Origin: Sphingomonas cavernae | GTDB taxonomy: Bacteria; Pseudomonadota; Alphaproteobacteria; Sphingomonadales; Sphingomonadaceae | DNA: 64,000 nucleotides | Assembly (NCBI RefSeq): GCF_003590775.1 | Contig: NZ_QYUM01000004.1 | Span: 806,001-870,000, forward strand | Direction: 5' to 3' | Shown: positions 17,436 to 27,489 of the stretch, one piece after another | How the letters are laid out: every line of letters begins with the position of its first letter | Numbering within the stretch: the first letter of the stretch is position 1 | Position numbers and translations under genes: made by a program | Notes under the pieces: model-generated | What the model was told of the DNA's origin: nothing | Databases searched by the model: none | Seen by the model: only the letters and a program-made list of their open reading frames with translations

Positions 17436-18787
17436 TCTGAGAGTAGCGCCCTCACCGTCTCGCGATAGCGCGCGGAGATCGCCTCCGCGGCATGATGCCG
17501 GCCGCCGGTCACGACCTTCACTCCGTGCCGCCACACGCCGTCGACGCAGCCCGCCCGCCCCGAGAAGATCCAGCCATCGAGCAACAGGTCACCCTTGCGG
17601 CCGCAAAGCGCGGGATGTGTCGCGTCGAGCGACACGATGTCTGCCGACGCCCCCTCGACAATGCCACCCGTGATCCCCAGCGCCTGCGCGCCGCCCGCAA
17701 GCGTCTGACCGAACAGCCGCGCGCCGGTCGAAACGCCTTCCACGGCAAGGATGTTGCGGCCCCGGTCGCGCAGGCGCTGGCTGTATTCGATCATGCGCAG
17801 CTCCCCTGCCACATCGATCAGGATATTGGAATCGGTGCCCGTGCCGATCGCGCCGCCCGCATCGAGGAAGCGCGCTGCGGGAAAGATGCCGTCACCCAGA
17901 TTGGCCTCGGTGATCGGGCAGAGACCAGCGACCGCACCGCTACGCGCCAGCGCATCGGTCTCCGCCTCGGTGAGATGCGTCGCGTGGACAAGGCACCAGC
18001 GCGCATCGACGTCGGCGTTGGCGAGCAGCCATTCGACCGGGCGCAGCCCCGAAAAGGCGATACTTGCCTCAACCTCCTTCACCTGCTCCGCAGCGTGGAT
18101 ATGGAAGGGTCCGGTCGGGCTCATCTCAAGCAGCACGGCAAGTTCCTCGCCGGTGACCGCACGCAGGCTGTGCGGCGCAACGCCCATATTGGCGTCGCCT
18201 TTGAGTTTCGCGCGGCTCGCGTCGAGCAGCGTCGCAAAACCGTCGAGATCGCTGAGGAAGCGCCGCTGCCCCTGTTTGGGCGGCTGTCCACCGAAATCGC
18301 TGTGCGCGTAGAAGACGGGCAGCAAGGTCAGCCCGATCCCTGTGGCGTCCGCCGCCGCCGCGATCCGCCCCGCGGTCTCTGCCGGATCGGCATAGCGCGC
18401 GCCCGCGGGATCATTGTGGAGATAATGGAACTCGCCGACGCGGGTGTAGCCGCTCTCAAGCATCTCGACATAGGCCTGCGCTGTAATCGCCTCGATATCC
18501 TCAGGGGTCAGCCGGTCGAGGAAGCGGTACATCACCTCGCGCCAGCTCCAGAAATTATCATCCCTGCTGCCGTCGCCGCGATGCTCCGAAAGCCCCGCCA
18601 TGCCGCGCTGAAAGGCGTGGCTGTGGACGTTGCACTGCCCCGGAATCGCGATCGAATGCCGCTCGTCATCGAGCCCCGGTTCTGCGCCCGCCACGACCGA
18701 AGCGATACGCCCGTCCACCATCGTGACACGGACACGATCGGCCCACCCGTGGGAAAGAAGAGCGGTTTCGAACCAGAGCGTCGTCAT
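17432..18787 (-). CDS. hutF: Formimidoylglutamate deiminase
   Basis: HutF deiminates N-formimidoyl-L-glutamate to N-formyl-L-glutamate and ammonia, the fourth step of the five-step histidine pathway. The 451-residue amidohydrolase has the metal-binding H55-S-H57 (CNVHSHAFQRGM), a later HIHAAEQ, LVHATHL and the GTDSN motif. AGGA lies about eight bases before the ATG at 18787. It is the first gene of the leftward hut arm and is coupled to hutC. Its presence with hutG shows that this organism uses the two-step formylglutamate route and not direct HutG-type formimidoylglutamase. Confidence 0.94.
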   Translation of the reverse strand: MTTLWFETALLSHGWADRVRVTMVDGRIASVVAGAEPGLDDERHSIAIPGQCNVHSHAFQRGMAGLSEHRGDGSRDDNFWSWREVMYRFLDRLTPEDIEAITAQAYVEMLESGYTRVGEFHYLHNDPAGARYADPAETAGRIAAAADATGIGLTLLPVFYAHSDFGGQPPKQGQRRFLSDLDGFATLLDASRAKLKGDANMGVAPHSLRAVTGEELAVLLEMSPTGPFHIHAAEQVKEVEASIAFSGLRPVEWLLANADVDARWCLVHATHLTEAETDALARSGAVAGLCPITEANLGDGIFPAARFLDAGGAIGTGTDSNILIDVAGELRMIEYSQRLRDRGRNILAVEGVSTGARLFGQTLAGGAQALGITGGIVEGASADIVSLDATHPALCGRKGDLLLDGWIFSGRAGCVDGVWRHGVKVVTGGRHHAAEAISARYRETVRALLSE

Positions 18788-18810
18788 CGGATCATCCTGC
18801 AGCCACAAAT

Positions 18811-18828
18811 ATTATGACTAGACATAAT
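18811..18828. promoter_or_regulatory. Candidate HutC operator
   Basis: ATTATGACTAGACATAAT is an 18-bp near-perfect palindrome (arms ATTATG / CATAAT, centre CTAG) in the 60-bp gap between divergent hutF and hutI. GntR-family regulators bind such short AT-rich dyads. The position between both hut arms and a local hutC gene make HutC the likely ligand; this is inference. Confidence 0.6.
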
Positions 18829-18848
18829 ACGGTCGATTGAGCAAGTCT

Positions 18849-20060
18849 ATGCGCATGGCAACCGACTCCGCGCATCGCTGCGATCGCATCTGGACCAACG
18901 CCCGGCTGGCGACGATGGCTGCGGCGGGTAGCGTCGAGCGGGGCATGATCGCCGCAAAGGACGGCCGGATCGTCCATGCAGGCCCTGTCGACACGCGCTA
19001 TGACGCACCAGAGCTGATCGACTGCGACGGCCGCTGGATCACGCCTGGGCTGATCGACTGCCACAGCCATCTCGTCCATGCGGGCAACCGCGCGCACGAA
19101 TTTGAATTGCGCCTGGAAGGCGCGAGCTACGAAGATATTGCGCGGGGGGGCGGCGGCATCGTCTCGACCATGGCGGCGACGCGCATCGCGGACGAGGATA
19201 CGCTTGTCGCCTATGCGCTCGAACGGCTCGACACGCTGATCGCCGAAGGGATGACCACGATCGAGGTCAAGTCGGGCTATGGGCTTTCGACCGAGGCCGA
19301 GGTGAAGATGCTCCGCGCCGCGCGTCGACTGGGCAGCGAACGCAATGTCCGCGTGGTCACGACCTTTCTGGGAGCACATGCACTGCCTCCCGAATTCAGC
19401 GGCAATGCCGACGGCTATATCGACCTCGTCTGCAATGACATGATCCCCGCGGTTGCCGCGGAAGGACTGGCGGATGCGGTCGACGCCTTTTGCGAGGGAA
19501 TCGGATTTACGCCGGGGCAGGTTTCGCGGGTTTTCGAGGCCGCCCGGATGCACGGCCTTCCCGTCAAGCTCCACGCTGAGCAGCTTTCGAACCTCCACGG
19601 CGCCACGCTTGCGGCGAGTTTCGATGCGCTTTCGGCGGACCATCTGGAACATCTCGATGCGGTCGGTATCGATGCAATGGCGAAGGCCGGCAGCGTCGCG
19701 GTGCTGCTGCCCGGCGCCTATTATTTCACGCGTGAGACGCAATTGCCGCCCGTGGCGGGGCTTCGCGAAGCCGGCGTGCCGATCGCGTTGGCGACCGACT
19801 GCAATCCCGGCACCTCGCCGCTCACCTCGCTCCTGCTCACCATGAATATGGGAGCGACGCTGTTCCGCCTGACCGTCGAGGAATGTCTCGCGGGCGTCAC
19901 GCGAGAGGCAGCGCGCGCGCTTGGACTGCTTGGTGAGACGGGCACGCTGGAGCCCGGCAAGAGCTGCGATCTTGCTATCTGGGACGTCGAGCGTCCCGCC
20001 GAACTGGTTTATCGCATGGGCGCGAACCCGCTCCATGCGCGTGTGTGGAAGGGTTTATGA
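18849..20060 (+). CDS. hutI: Imidazolonepropionase
   Basis: HutI opens the ring of 4-imidazolone-5-propanoate to give N-formimidoyl-L-glutamate. The protein (403 residues from ATG 18849) is an amidohydrolase with metal ligands H72-x-H74 ([13 protein letters not shown]), the KSGYGL segment, a HAEQLSN His and the terminal Asp in ATDCNPGTS. Start choice is uncertain: TTG 18837 and ATG 18855 are also in frame and none has a strong ribosome site. It is the first gene of the rightward hut arm and overlaps hutH by 4 bp (ATGA). Confidence 0.93.
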   Translation: MRMATDSAHRCDRIWTNARLATMAAAGSVERGMIAAKDGRIVHAGPVDTRYDAPELIDCDGRWITPGLIDCHSHLVHAGNRAHEFELRLEGASYEDIARGGGGIVSTMAATRIADEDTLVAYALERLDTLIAEGMTTIEVKSGYGLSTEAEVKMLRAARRLGSERNVRVVTTFLGAHALPPEFSGNADGYIDLVCNDMIPAVAAEGLADAVDAFCEGIGFTPGQVSRVFEAARMHGLPVKLHAEQLSNLHGATLAASFDALSADHLEHLDAVGIDAMAKAGSVAVLLPGAYYFTRETQLPPVAGLREAGVPIALATDCNPGTSPLTSLLLTMNMGATLFRLTVEECLAGVTREAARALGLLGETGTLEPGKSCDLAIWDVERPAELVYRMGANPLHARVWKGL

Positions 20061-21583
20061 CAGAAATTACGATCAAGCCGGGCCATGTCCCGCTTGCCGA
20101 TTGGCGCGCCGTTTATCGGGGCGCAACGCCCGTGCTCGATGCAGCGGCGCATCCGCTGATCGCCGAGAGCGCGGCAGCGGTCGAACGCATTCTGTCCAAG
20201 GGCGAGCCCGTCTACGGCATCAACACCGGCTTCGGAAAACTCGCCAGCGTCCGCATCGGCGACGAGGATCTGGAAACGCTCCAGCGCAATATCGTGCTGA
20301 GCCACGCCGCGGGCGTGGGCGAGCCGATGCCCGTTCCCATCGCGCGGCTGATGATGGTGCTAAAGCTCGCGAGCCTTTCGCAGGGCGCCTCGGGCATCCG
20401 TCCCGCAACCATCGCTTTGCTCGAAACGATGCTCGCCAAGGGGCTGACGCCCGTGATCCCGTGTCAGGGATCGGTAGGCGCATCGGGCGATCTGGCTCCC
20501 CTCTCGCACCTTGCCGCTGCGATGATCGGTGTGGGCGAGATCTTCGTCGACGGCGAGCGGCTGCAAGCCAATGCGGCGCTCGCAGAGGCTGGCCTCGACC
20601 CGCTGACGCTTGGCCCCAAGGAAGGGCTCGCGCTGCTCAACGGCACGCAATTCTCGTGCGCCAATGCGCTCGCTGGGCTGTTCGAGGCCGAGCGGCTGTT
20701 CCAGTCCGCGCTCGTCACCGGCGCGCTTTCGGTCGAGGCCGCCAAGGGCTCGGACACCCCCTTCGATCCGCGCATCCACGATCTGCGCCGCCACAAGGGC
20801 CAGATCGAGACCGCGGCGGCGCTGCGCGCGCTCATGGCGGGCTCAGCGATTCGCGCTTCGCACCAGACCGACGATCCGCGCGTACAGGATCCCTATTGCC
20901 TGCGTTGCCAGCCACAGGTGATGGGCGCCGTGCTCGATCTGCTGCGTCAGGCTGCAACCACGCTGGAGACCGAAGCCAACGGCGTTTCGGACAATCCGCT
21001 GATCTTCCCCGATACCGACGAGGCGCTTTCGGGCGGCAATTTCCACGCCGAGCCCGTCGCCTTCGCCGCCGACATGATCGCGCTCGCGCTCTGCGAAATC
21101 GGATCGATCTCGGAGCGCCGCACCGCAATGCTCGTCGACCCCGCGTTGTCGGGGCTACCCGCCTTCCTCACTCCCAAGCCGGGTCTCAACTCGGGTTTCA
21201 TGATCCCGCAGGTGACCGCCGCGGCGCTGGTCTCCGAGAACAAGCAGAAAGCCTATCCCGCGAGCGTCGATTCGATCCCGACCTCGGCCAATCAGGAAGA
21301 CCATGTCTCGATGGCCGCGCACGGCGCCCGCCGCCTGCTCGGCATGGCCGACAATCTGGCGGCGGTGCTCGGCATCGAGTATCTGGCGGCGGCGCAGGGC
21401 TGCGACTTCCACGGGCCGCTTGCGTCAAGCAAGACGCTCGAGGCCGGCCGCGCGTTGCTCCGCCACCAGGTGCCGACGCTCGCCGACGACCGCCACTTTC
21501 ACCCCGACATTCTTGCTGCGACCGCGCTGATCGCCGAGGGCAAGGTCGCGGCGCTGGCGGAGCTTCCGGGGTTGGCGGCGTGA
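20057..21583 (+). CDS. hutH: Histidine ammonia-lyase
   Basis: HutH eliminates ammonia from L-histidine to form urocanate. The 508-residue protein has the self-cyclising Ala-Ser-Gly triad A142-S143-G144 within [12 protein letters not shown], which makes the MIO electrophile. With the start at 20057 the Ser falls at residue 143, as in Pseudomonas putida HutH, supporting this ATG over an in-frame one 12 bases earlier. The ATGA overlap with hutI also supports it. GAAGGG lies just upstream. The C-terminal [10 protein letters not shown] segment is typical. Confidence 0.96.
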   Translation: MTEITIKPGHVPLADWRAVYRGATPVLDAAAHPLIAESAAAVERILSKGEPVYGINTGFGKLASVRIGDEDLETLQRNIVLSHAAGVGEPMPVPIARLMMVLKLASLSQGASGIRPATIALLETMLAKGLTPVIPCQGSVGASGDLAPLSHLAAAMIGVGEIFVDGERLQANAALAEAGLDPLTLGPKEGLALLNGTQFSCANALAGLFEAERLFQSALVTGALSVEAAKGSDTPFDPRIHDLRRHKGQIETAAALRALMAGSAIRASHQTDDPRVQDPYCLRCQPQVMGAVLDLLRQAATTLETEANGVSDNPLIFPDTDEALSGGNFHAEPVAFAADMIALALCEIGSISERRTAMLVDPALSGLPAFLTPKPGLNSGFMIPQVTAAALVSENKQKAYPASVDSIPTSANQEDHVSMAAHGARRLLGMADNLAAVLGIEYLAAAQGCDFHGPLASSKTLEAGRALLRHQVPTLADDRHFHPDILAATALIAEGKVAALAELPGLAA

Positions 21584-21592
21584 GGCGCGCTA

Positions 21593-21704
21593 ACTTTCTC
21601 CCCTCCCTTTTAGGGAGGGGTTGGGGGTGGGTGGCGAGCGAAGCGAGCCTCCGCATCCTACGATCCTACCCACCCCTGACCCCTCCCTTGCCAGGGAGGG
21701 GAAA
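21593..21704. repeat. Palindromic repeat in the hutH-hutG gap
   Basis: The element runs from CTCCCCTCCCTTTTAGGGAGG to CCTCCCTTGCCAGGGAGGGG, two palindromes facing each other around a GTGGGT...ACCCAC core. Its last arm ends at the hutG start and supplies a purine-rich ribosome site. Confidence 0.8.
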
Positions 21705-22517
21705 GTGAGCACCGACTGGCTCACCGTCGTGCGCGGCGATGCGCCGCTGATCGTCAGCGTACCGCACGCGGGCACGCATATCCCTGCCGACATTGCAGCC
21801 GGGCTCGTCTCGACCGCGCTCGGCGAGCATGACGCCGACCTGTACGTCGATCGGCTCTACGCCTTTGCGACCGATCTTGGCGCGACCGTGATCCGCACTG
21901 CGATCTCTCGCACCGCGATCGACATGAACCGCGATCCCTCGGGCGCCTCGCTCTATCCCGGGCAGGCGACGACGGGGTTCTGCCCGATCGAGACCTTTGA
22001 CGGCGAAGCGCTCTACAAGCCCGGCCACGAACCGGATGACGCCGAAATCGCACGCCGCCACGATCGCTATTTCGCGCCCTACCATGCTGCGATTGCCGGC
22101 GAGATCGAACGACTGCGCTCACATCATCCGCGCATCGTGCTCTACGACGCGCATTCGATACGCAGCCATGTGTCGCGCCTGTTCGACGGCGAACTGCCGC
22201 AGTTCAATATCGGCACCAACAGCGGCATAAGCTGCGATCCCGCTCTGGCTGCTGCAGTCGAAGCGGTGTGCGACATTTCCGGGCATAGTCGAGTGACCAA
22301 TGGCCGCTTCAAGGGCGGCTGGATCACGCGGCATTACGGCCAGCCCGAAAGCGGCGTGCATGCGATCCAGATGGAGCTCGCGATGCGCGGCTATCTCGAC
22401 GAGGCGGCCCCGTGGCCGCCCGCCTGGGACGCAATACGCGCCCAGCCCATGCAACATATCCTGGAGCAGGTGCTCGGCGCCTGCATGGATTTCGCAACCC
22501 ACAACCCTCCCCCTTGA
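21705..22517 (+). CDS. hutG: N-formylglutamate deformylase
   Basis: HutG hydrolyses N-formyl-L-glutamate to glutamate and formate, the final step after HutF. The 270-residue protein belongs to the N-formylglutamate amidohydrolase family, with SVPHAGTHIP near the N-terminus, AIDMNRDPSGASLYPGQ and YDAHSIRS. The GTG at 21705 is taken as start because GGGAGGGGAAA from the preceding repeat lies immediately upstream. The C-terminal THNPPP is encoded by the first arm of the next repeat, so repeat elements border both ends of the gene. No promoter was seen between hutH and hutG. Confidence 0.92.
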   Translation: MSTDWLTVVRGDAPLIVSVPHAGTHIPADIAAGLVSTALGEHDADLYVDRLYAFATDLGATVIRTAISRTAIDMNRDPSGASLYPGQATTGFCPIETFDGEALYKPGHEPDDAEIARRHDRYFAPYHAAIAGEIERLRSHHPRIVLYDAHSIRSHVSRLFDGELPQFNIGTNSGISCDPALAAAVEAVCDISGHSRVTNGRFKGGWITRHYGQPESGVHAIQMELAMRGYLDEAAPWPPAWDAIRAQPMQHILEQVLGACMDFATHNPPP

Positions 22518-22686
22518 TGGGGGAGGTGCGAGACTTGGCCCGGCGCAGCCGGGGTTAGTCGCAGCGGTGGGGGTGATGTTCGGCAGCGAGCATTGCGCCG
22601 GGCAACACCCCCACCCAACGCCGCCTAGGCACCTACCGGCGCCAAGGCTCTGTATCCCTCCCCCATCAAGGGGGAGGGCTGGAGGA
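22505..22686. repeat. Palindromic repeat in the hutG-hutU gap
   Basis: Outer arms CCCTCCCCCTTGATGGGGGA (near 22505) and CCTCCCCCATCAAGGGGGAG (near 22660) face each other, with GGTGGGGGTG/CACCCCCACC inside. It overlaps the last four codons of hutG. Confidence 0.8.
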
Positions 22687-22699
22687 TGAAAGACCAACC

Positions 22700-24364
22700 A
22701 TGACCCGTATCGACAACAGCCGTTCGATCACCGCCCCCCGCGGCACCGAACTCAACGCCAAGAGCTGGCTGACCGAAGCGCCCTTGCGGATGCTGATGAA
22801 CAACCTCGACGCCGAAGTGGCGGAGAACCCGCACGAGCTCGTCGTCTATGGCGGCATCGGCCGCGCGGCGCGCGACTGGCAAAGCTTCGACAAGATCGTC
22901 GACACGTTGAAGCGGCTCGAAGACGACCAGACGCTGCTCGTCCAGTCGGGCAAGCCCGTCGGCGTGTTCCAGACGCACAGGGATGCGCCGCGCGTGCTCA
23001 TCGCCAATTCGAACCTCGTGCCCCACTGGGCGAACTGGGAGCATTTCAACGAGCTCGATCGCAAGGGTCTCGCCATGTACGGCCAGATGACCGCGGGCTC
23101 GTGGATCTATATCGGCACGCAGGGCATCGTTCAGGGCACCTATGAGACCTTCGTCGAGATGGGCCGCCAGCATTACAATGGCGACCTCTCGGGCAAGTGG
23201 CTGCTGACCGCTGGCCTTGGCGGCATGGGTGGCGCGCAGCCGCTCGCCGCCGTCATGGCGGGCGCATCGTGCCTTGCGATCGAATGCCAGCCGAGCCGGA
23301 TCGAGATGCGGCTGAAGACACGCTATCTCGATCACGCCGCAGACACGATCGACGAGGCGCTGGCGCTGATCGAAAAGGCGTGCGCCGAAAAACGCGCGAT
23401 CTCGGTGGGCCTGCTCGGCAACGCCGCCGATATCCTGCCCGAACTCTACCGCCGCGGCGTCCGCCCCGATCTGCTCACCGACCAGACCTCGGCGCACGAT
23501 CCGGTCAACGGCTATCTCCCCAAGGGCTGGACGCTCGACCAATGGTTCGAGGGCCGCGATCGCGATCCGCAGGGCGTTGCCAGGGCTGCCAAGGCCTCGA
23601 TGGCCGAGCATGTCCAGGCAATGCTCGACTTCCAGGCGGCGGGCGTGCCCACGGTCGATTATGGCAATAATATCCGGCAGGTCGCCAAGGACGAGGGCGT
23701 CGAAAATGCCTTCGACTTCCCGGGCTTCGTTCCCGCCTATATCCGCCCGCTCTTCTGCAAGGGCGTCGGGCCCTTCCGCTGGGCGGCGCTTTCGGGCGAT
23801 CCCGAGGACATCTACAAGACCGACGCCAAGGTGAAGGAGCTGCTCCCCGACAACGCACATCTCCACAACTGGCTCGACATGGCGCGCGAGCGGATCCAGT
23901 TTCAGGGCCTGCCCGCGCGTATCTGCTGGGTGGGTCTGGGCGATCGCCACAGGCTCGGCCTCGCCTTCAACGAGATGGTGCGCAATGGCGAGCTGAAGGC
24001 GCCGATCGTGATCGGCCGCGATCATCTCGATTCAGGTTCGGTCGCTTCACCCAACCGCGAGACCGAAGCGATGATGGACGGATCGGATGCGGTGTCGGAC
24101 TGGCCGCTCCTCAATGCGCTGCTCAACACCGCATCAGGCGCGACCTGGGTCTCGCTCCACCATGGCGGCGGCGTCGGCATGGGCTATTCGCAGCATTCGG
24201 GGATGGTCATCGCGTGCGACGGCACCGAGGACGCCGATCGCCGGATCGAGCGCGTGCTGTGGAATGATCCCGCGACGGGTGTGATGCGCCATGCCGATGC
24301 GGGCTATGACATCGCGCAAGCCTGCGCGCGCGAAAACCAGCTCGACCTGCCGGGGATATTGTAA
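22700..24364 (+). CDS. hutU: Urocanate hydratase
   Basis: HutU hydrates urocanate to 4-imidazolone-5-propanoate using a tightly bound NAD+ as electrophile. The 554-residue protein is full length for the family (about 550-560). It has the [13 protein letters not shown] nucleotide-binding segment, the [15 protein letters not shown] stretch, [13 protein letters not shown] and the C-terminal [18 protein letters not shown] signature. It closes the rightward hut arm after hutI, hutH and hutG; the 180-bp gap from hutG is a repeat, and no other gene intervenes. Confidence 0.96.
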   Translation: MTRIDNSRSITAPRGTELNAKSWLTEAPLRMLMNNLDAEVAENPHELVVYGGIGRAARDWQSFDKIVDTLKRLEDDQTLLVQSGKPVGVFQTHRDAPRVLIANSNLVPHWANWEHFNELDRKGLAMYGQMTAGSWIYIGTQGIVQGTYETFVEMGRQHYNGDLSGKWLLTAGLGGMGGAQPLAAVMAGASCLAIECQPSRIEMRLKTRYLDHAADTIDEALALIEKACAEKRAISVGLLGNAADILPELYRRGVRPDLLTDQTSAHDPVNGYLPKGWTLDQWFEGRDRDPQGVARAAKASMAEHVQAMLDFQAAGVPTVDYGNNIRQVAKDEGVENAFDFPGFVPAYIRPLFCKGVGPFRWAALSGDPEDIYKTDAKVKELLPDNAHLHNWLDMARERIQFQGLPARICWVGLGDRHRLGLAFNEMVRNGELKAPIVIGRDHLDSGSVASPNRETEAMMDGSDAVSDWPLLNALLNTASGATWVSLHHGGGVGMGYSQHSGMVIACDGTEDADRRIERVLWNDPATGVMRHADAGYDIAQACARENQLDLPGIL

Positions 24365-24369
24365 CCAGC

Positions 24370-24487
24370 TTCCTCCCCGATACGGGGAGGGGGACCATGC
24401 GAAGCATGGTGGAGGGGCTGCGCTGAACCTCGTGCCAGCCCCTCCGTCGCGCTGAAGCGCGCCACCTCCCCGCACCGGGGAGGAACT
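24370..24487. repeat. Composite palindromic repeat, copy 2
   Basis: It begins TTCCTCCCCGATACGGGGAG, has ACCATGCGAAGCATGGTGG inside and ends CCTCCCCGCACCGGGGAGG. This is the same layout as the element at 15014-15138. It fills the gap between convergent hutU and the beta-lactamase-like gene. Confidence 0.8.
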
Positions 24488-24491
24488 TCAA

Positions 24492-25682
24492 TCAATCCGT
24501 CTGCGCTGGTCGGCTCCAATGGCTTGAGATCACCGCGCGGGTGACGGCCTGCATCAGGCTCATTCGCTCGGGGATCGAACGACGCGTCGATCCGATCATC
24601 ACCGCCACCGCATAGGTGCGGCCATCGGGCGCGGTGAGCAGGCCGACATCGTTATAGCCCGTCGAGGTGCCGCCGAGCTGCTGGCCCGTGCCCGTCTTGT
24701 GTCCGAACAGCCAGCCGTCCGAAATACCGCCGCGCAGCCGCTTGGGGCCGGTGCGCGAGGCACGCATCGTCGTGATCAGATAGTCGGTGGAACGCGGCGA
24801 CAGCAGTTCGCCGCGCTTCAGCTTGGCCAGCGCATCGACCATGCCGATCGCAGTCGCGCCGTCGGGCGGATCGGCAAGATAACGGTCGAGCGCATTCTGC
24901 CGCACGTTCATCGGCAGGTTGGCGCGCGCGGTGTAGAAGGCGTGGCCGACCGAATATTCCTGCTTCCAGGTGAGTCCGGCGGTCCCGCTCTGGAGCAATC
25001 GCTCGCCAGGACCGAAGCGGATATCGGTGATGCCGTGGCTCGTCAGGAAAGAACGCACCGCGGCGGGGCCTCCCGCGCGGCGCAACAGCGAATCATTGGC
25101 GGTGTTGTCGCTTTGCGTCATTGCGCGCGCGAGCAGCCCCGACACCGATTCCTGATAGCCGTTTTTGCCGACGAGCTGGCGGATCGGCTGGTGGAACAGC
25201 GTCAAATCCGAAGGACGGATCATCACCATTTCCGAAAGCGATATGCGTCCCTGATCGACGCCTTCGAGCAGCGTGGCGGCGACCCACAGCTTGCTGACGC
25301 TCTGCTGCGGCATGGGCTGGCGGCCGTTATAGTCGACGACCCAACCCGTATGCACGTCGCGCACCGCAATACCGACGCTGCCGTCAAAACTTGCGCCGAG
25401 CGACCGTATCGCGCTCTGCAACGCCGCCGGCGCTTCGGTCGGCATCGGTCGCTGGACTACCGGAAGCGGCTGAACTGGCCGAGGTTGCGCGGGACGAGGT
25501 TGCATGGGCCGCGGCTGCATCGGACGGGGCGCAGGGCGCGGCGCCTGCGCTGCGGGGCGTGTTGGCGCGGGTGTAGCGGGCACCACCGTCGCACAAGCCG
25601 ACAATCCTGTAAGCGCGATCAGCGCGAACGCCCGTCTCAATTGCAACACCAATCCGGAACGCCCGGCGCCAAAAGCCGTCAT
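24492..25682 (-). CDS. Class A beta-lactamase-like lipoprotein with proline-rich linker
   Basis: A 396-residue serine hydrolase of the class A beta-lactamase fold. The signal ends in the lipobox LSAC with C30 as lipid attachment. Residues about 36-84 form a Pro/Ala/Gln-rich linker containing repeated QPRP units. The catalytic domain has S128-V-S-K131, S191-D-N193 and K329-T-G331, the three class A motifs. I could not identify a clear ExxLN omega-loop, so true beta-lactamase activity is uncertain; a penicillin-binding or other hydrolase role is possible. The start at 25682 gives a clean signal peptide. Neighbours are unrelated (hutU convergent, PTS genes upstream). Confidence 0.8.
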   Translation of the reverse strand: MTAFGAGRSGLVLQLRRAFALIALTGLSACATVVPATPAPTRPAAQAPRPAPRPMQPRPMQPRPAQPRPVQPLPVVQRPMPTEAPAALQSAIRSLGASFDGSVGIAVRDVHTGWVVDYNGRQPMPQQSVSKLWVAATLLEGVDQGRISLSEMVMIRPSDLTLFHQPIRQLVGKNGYQESVSGLLARAMTQSDNTANDSLLRRAGGPAAVRSFLTSHGITDIRFGPGERLLQSGTAGLTWKQEYSVGHAFYTARANLPMNVRQNALDRYLADPPDGATAIGMVDALAKLKRGELLSPRSTDYLITTMRASRTGPKRLRGGISDGWLFGHKTGTGQQLGGTSTGYNDVGLLTAPDGRTYAVAVMIGSTRRSIPERMSLMQAVTRAVISSHWSRPAQTD

Positions 25683-25776
25683 AAACCCGCTCGAACTCCA
25701 CCTTGCCTTGCCCGGCCGCGATTCTGACAGCTTATCACACTGAAATGAATCCCCGCTGACCGCAGGTGCGGCACGG

Positions 25777-27489
25777 TTAACCCCGTCGCGGTTCGATCCG
25801 GGTGCGCAAATCCTGCGCAAGCACCTCGGCTCCGGCGCCCGCGAGGAGGTGGACGCTCTGTGGCGAAGCAAATGTCGCGCCGCGGCCAAAACCGGCCAGC
25901 GCAGGGACGTCGACAAGCGCTGCATTGGCAACGGCAAAGCGCAGCCGTCCTGCCTGCTGCGCCAGCGCGGTGACGTTCGCAGCGCCGCCCAATGCCGCCA
26001 GCACCGCGTCGGTTGCAGGCACAGGCCGAGTCGCGGTGGGTGCGGGCGCATGGCGAAGCCCAGCGCGGATCTCGCCCGCGACCTGATCGGCGACGGGGCC
26101 GAGCACGACCTGGAGCCCACCCGCCCCCGGACGCACGACGCCGCGCGCGCCAAGCGCCTTGAGCGCCGCCTCGTCGACGGCGTCGGAGTCGGTGAGCACG
26201 AGCCTCAGCCGCGTCGTGCAGGCATCGACGGTGACCAGATTGTCCGCGCCGCCAAGCGCAACGATGAAGCCCTGCGCACGATCGCCGCCAAGCGCCGGAT
26301 TGGTCGTCACCTCGTGGCCTACCACCTCGCGCCCCGGCGTCTTCAGGTCGAAACGTGCGATCACGAAACGGAATGCCGAATAATAAACGACCGCATAGAC
26401 CGCGCCGATCGGCAACAGCATCCACGGCCTGGTCGCCAGCCCGAAATTCAGGACATAGTCGAACAGCCCTGCGGAGAAGCCGAAGCCAAGCCGCACGCCG
26501 AGCAGATCCATCAACGCCATCGCGACACCCGTCAGCACCGCATGCACCGCATAAAGCATGGGCGCCAGGAACATGAAGGTGAACTCAATCGGCTCGGTGA
26601 CGCCGGTCAGGAACGAGGTGAGGCCAAGGCTGAGCAGCATGCCGCCCACCGCCTTGCGCCGTTCGGGGAGCGCCGCATGATACATGGCAAGGCACGCAGC
26701 GGGCAGGCCGAACATCATCACGGGGAAGAAGCCCGACATGAACTGCCCCGCGGTCGGATCGCCCGCGAAGAAGCGCTTGATATCGCCCGTCGCACCGCCG
26801 AAATCGCCGAGCAGGAACCACGCGATATTGTTGATGATGTGGTGCAGCCCGGTGATGATCAGCAGCCGGTTGAGCACGCCGTATATGAAGAGCCCAAAGC
26901 TCCCGGCGCCCACCACCCAGCGGCTGAGCGCGTCGAATGCCGTCTCGATCGCGGGGAAGCCCAGCCCGAAGGCCAGCGCGCCCACGACGCCCGCAAGCCC
27001 CGCCGCGATCGGCACGAAGCGCCGACCGCCGAAGAATGCGAGATATTCGGGCATCCGGATGTTGGAATAGCGGTTGTAGAGTATGCCGGCGGCAAGCCCC
27101 GACAATATTCCCGCAGGCACGCTCAGCTTGGCGAGTTCCTTTGCCTTCCACGCGGTGACGGCAAGCGCATTGGCGGCATCATCGGCGAAATGCGCGGCAT
27201 CGGGCGGCACGACCATCAGCGCCTTTGCCCCTTCGATCGTGACAAGGAAGCACACAGCGCCCGCCAGTCCCGCCGCGCCGTGATTCTCGCGCGCAAGGCC
27301 CACCGCAACGCCAATCGCAAACAATATGCCGAGATTGGAGAAGATCGCGTCGCCCGCGGCCGCAATGAAGGGAATGCCCAGCAGGTCGGGCTGGCCGATG
27401 CGCAGCAGCAGCGCGGCGACGGGCAGCACCGCGATGGGCAGCATCAGCGCGCGCCCAAGCGGTTGCAGACGGTCCAGTGACAGGCGCAT
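25777..27489 (-). CDS. nagE: N-acetylglucosamine PTS permease, EIIC-EIIB with a second, Cys-less EIIB-like domain
   Basis: This 570-residue membrane protein imports and phosphorylates GlcNAc. Residues 1-385 form the EIIC glucose/GlcNAc-type channel, with GLHHIINNIAW and TGVTEPIEFTFMF motifs. An EIIB domain follows, with phosphorylated C424 in VDACTTRLRL. Residues about 495-562 repeat the EIIB pattern (AALGGAANV...GRLRF) but have Gln512 where Cys should be. There is no EIIA part; that is in the preceding gene. The ATG overlaps the upstream stop by one base (TGATG). Specificity for GlcNAc is inferred from nagA, the deaminase and hexosaminidase in the same locus. Confidence 0.9.
   Translation of the reverse strand: MRLSLDRLQPLGRALMLPIAVLPVAALLLRIGQPDLLGIPFIAAAGDAIFSNLGILFAIGVAVGLARENHGAAGLAGAVCFLVTIEGAKALMVVPPDAAHFADDAANALAVTAWKAKELAKLSVPAGILSGLAAGILYNRYSNIRMPEYLAFFGGRRFVPIAAGLAGVVGALAFGLGFPAIETAFDALSRWVVGAGSFGLFIYGVLNRLLIITGLHHIINNIAWFLLGDFGGATGDIKRFFAGDPTAGQFMSGFFPVMMFGLPAACLAMYHAALPERRKAVGGMLLSLGLTSFLTGVTEPIEFTFMFLAPMLYAVHAVLTGVAMALMDLLGVRLGFGFSAGLFDYVLNFGLATRPWMLLPIGAVYAVVYYSAFRFVIARFDLKTPGREVVGHEVTTNPALGGDRAQGFIVALGGADNLVTVDACTTRLRLVLTDSDAVDEAALKALGARGVVRPGAGGLQVVLGPVADQVAGEIRAGLRHAPAPTATRPVPATDAVLAALGGAANVTALAQQAGRLRFAVANAALVDVPALAGFGRGATFASPQSVHLLAGAGAEVLAQDLRTRIEPRRG

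Noticed and set aside
15171-17468. A 765-codon open frame on the plus strand
   Set aside because: It overlaps the aminotransferase and hutC in antisense and has low-complexity Arg-rich translation.
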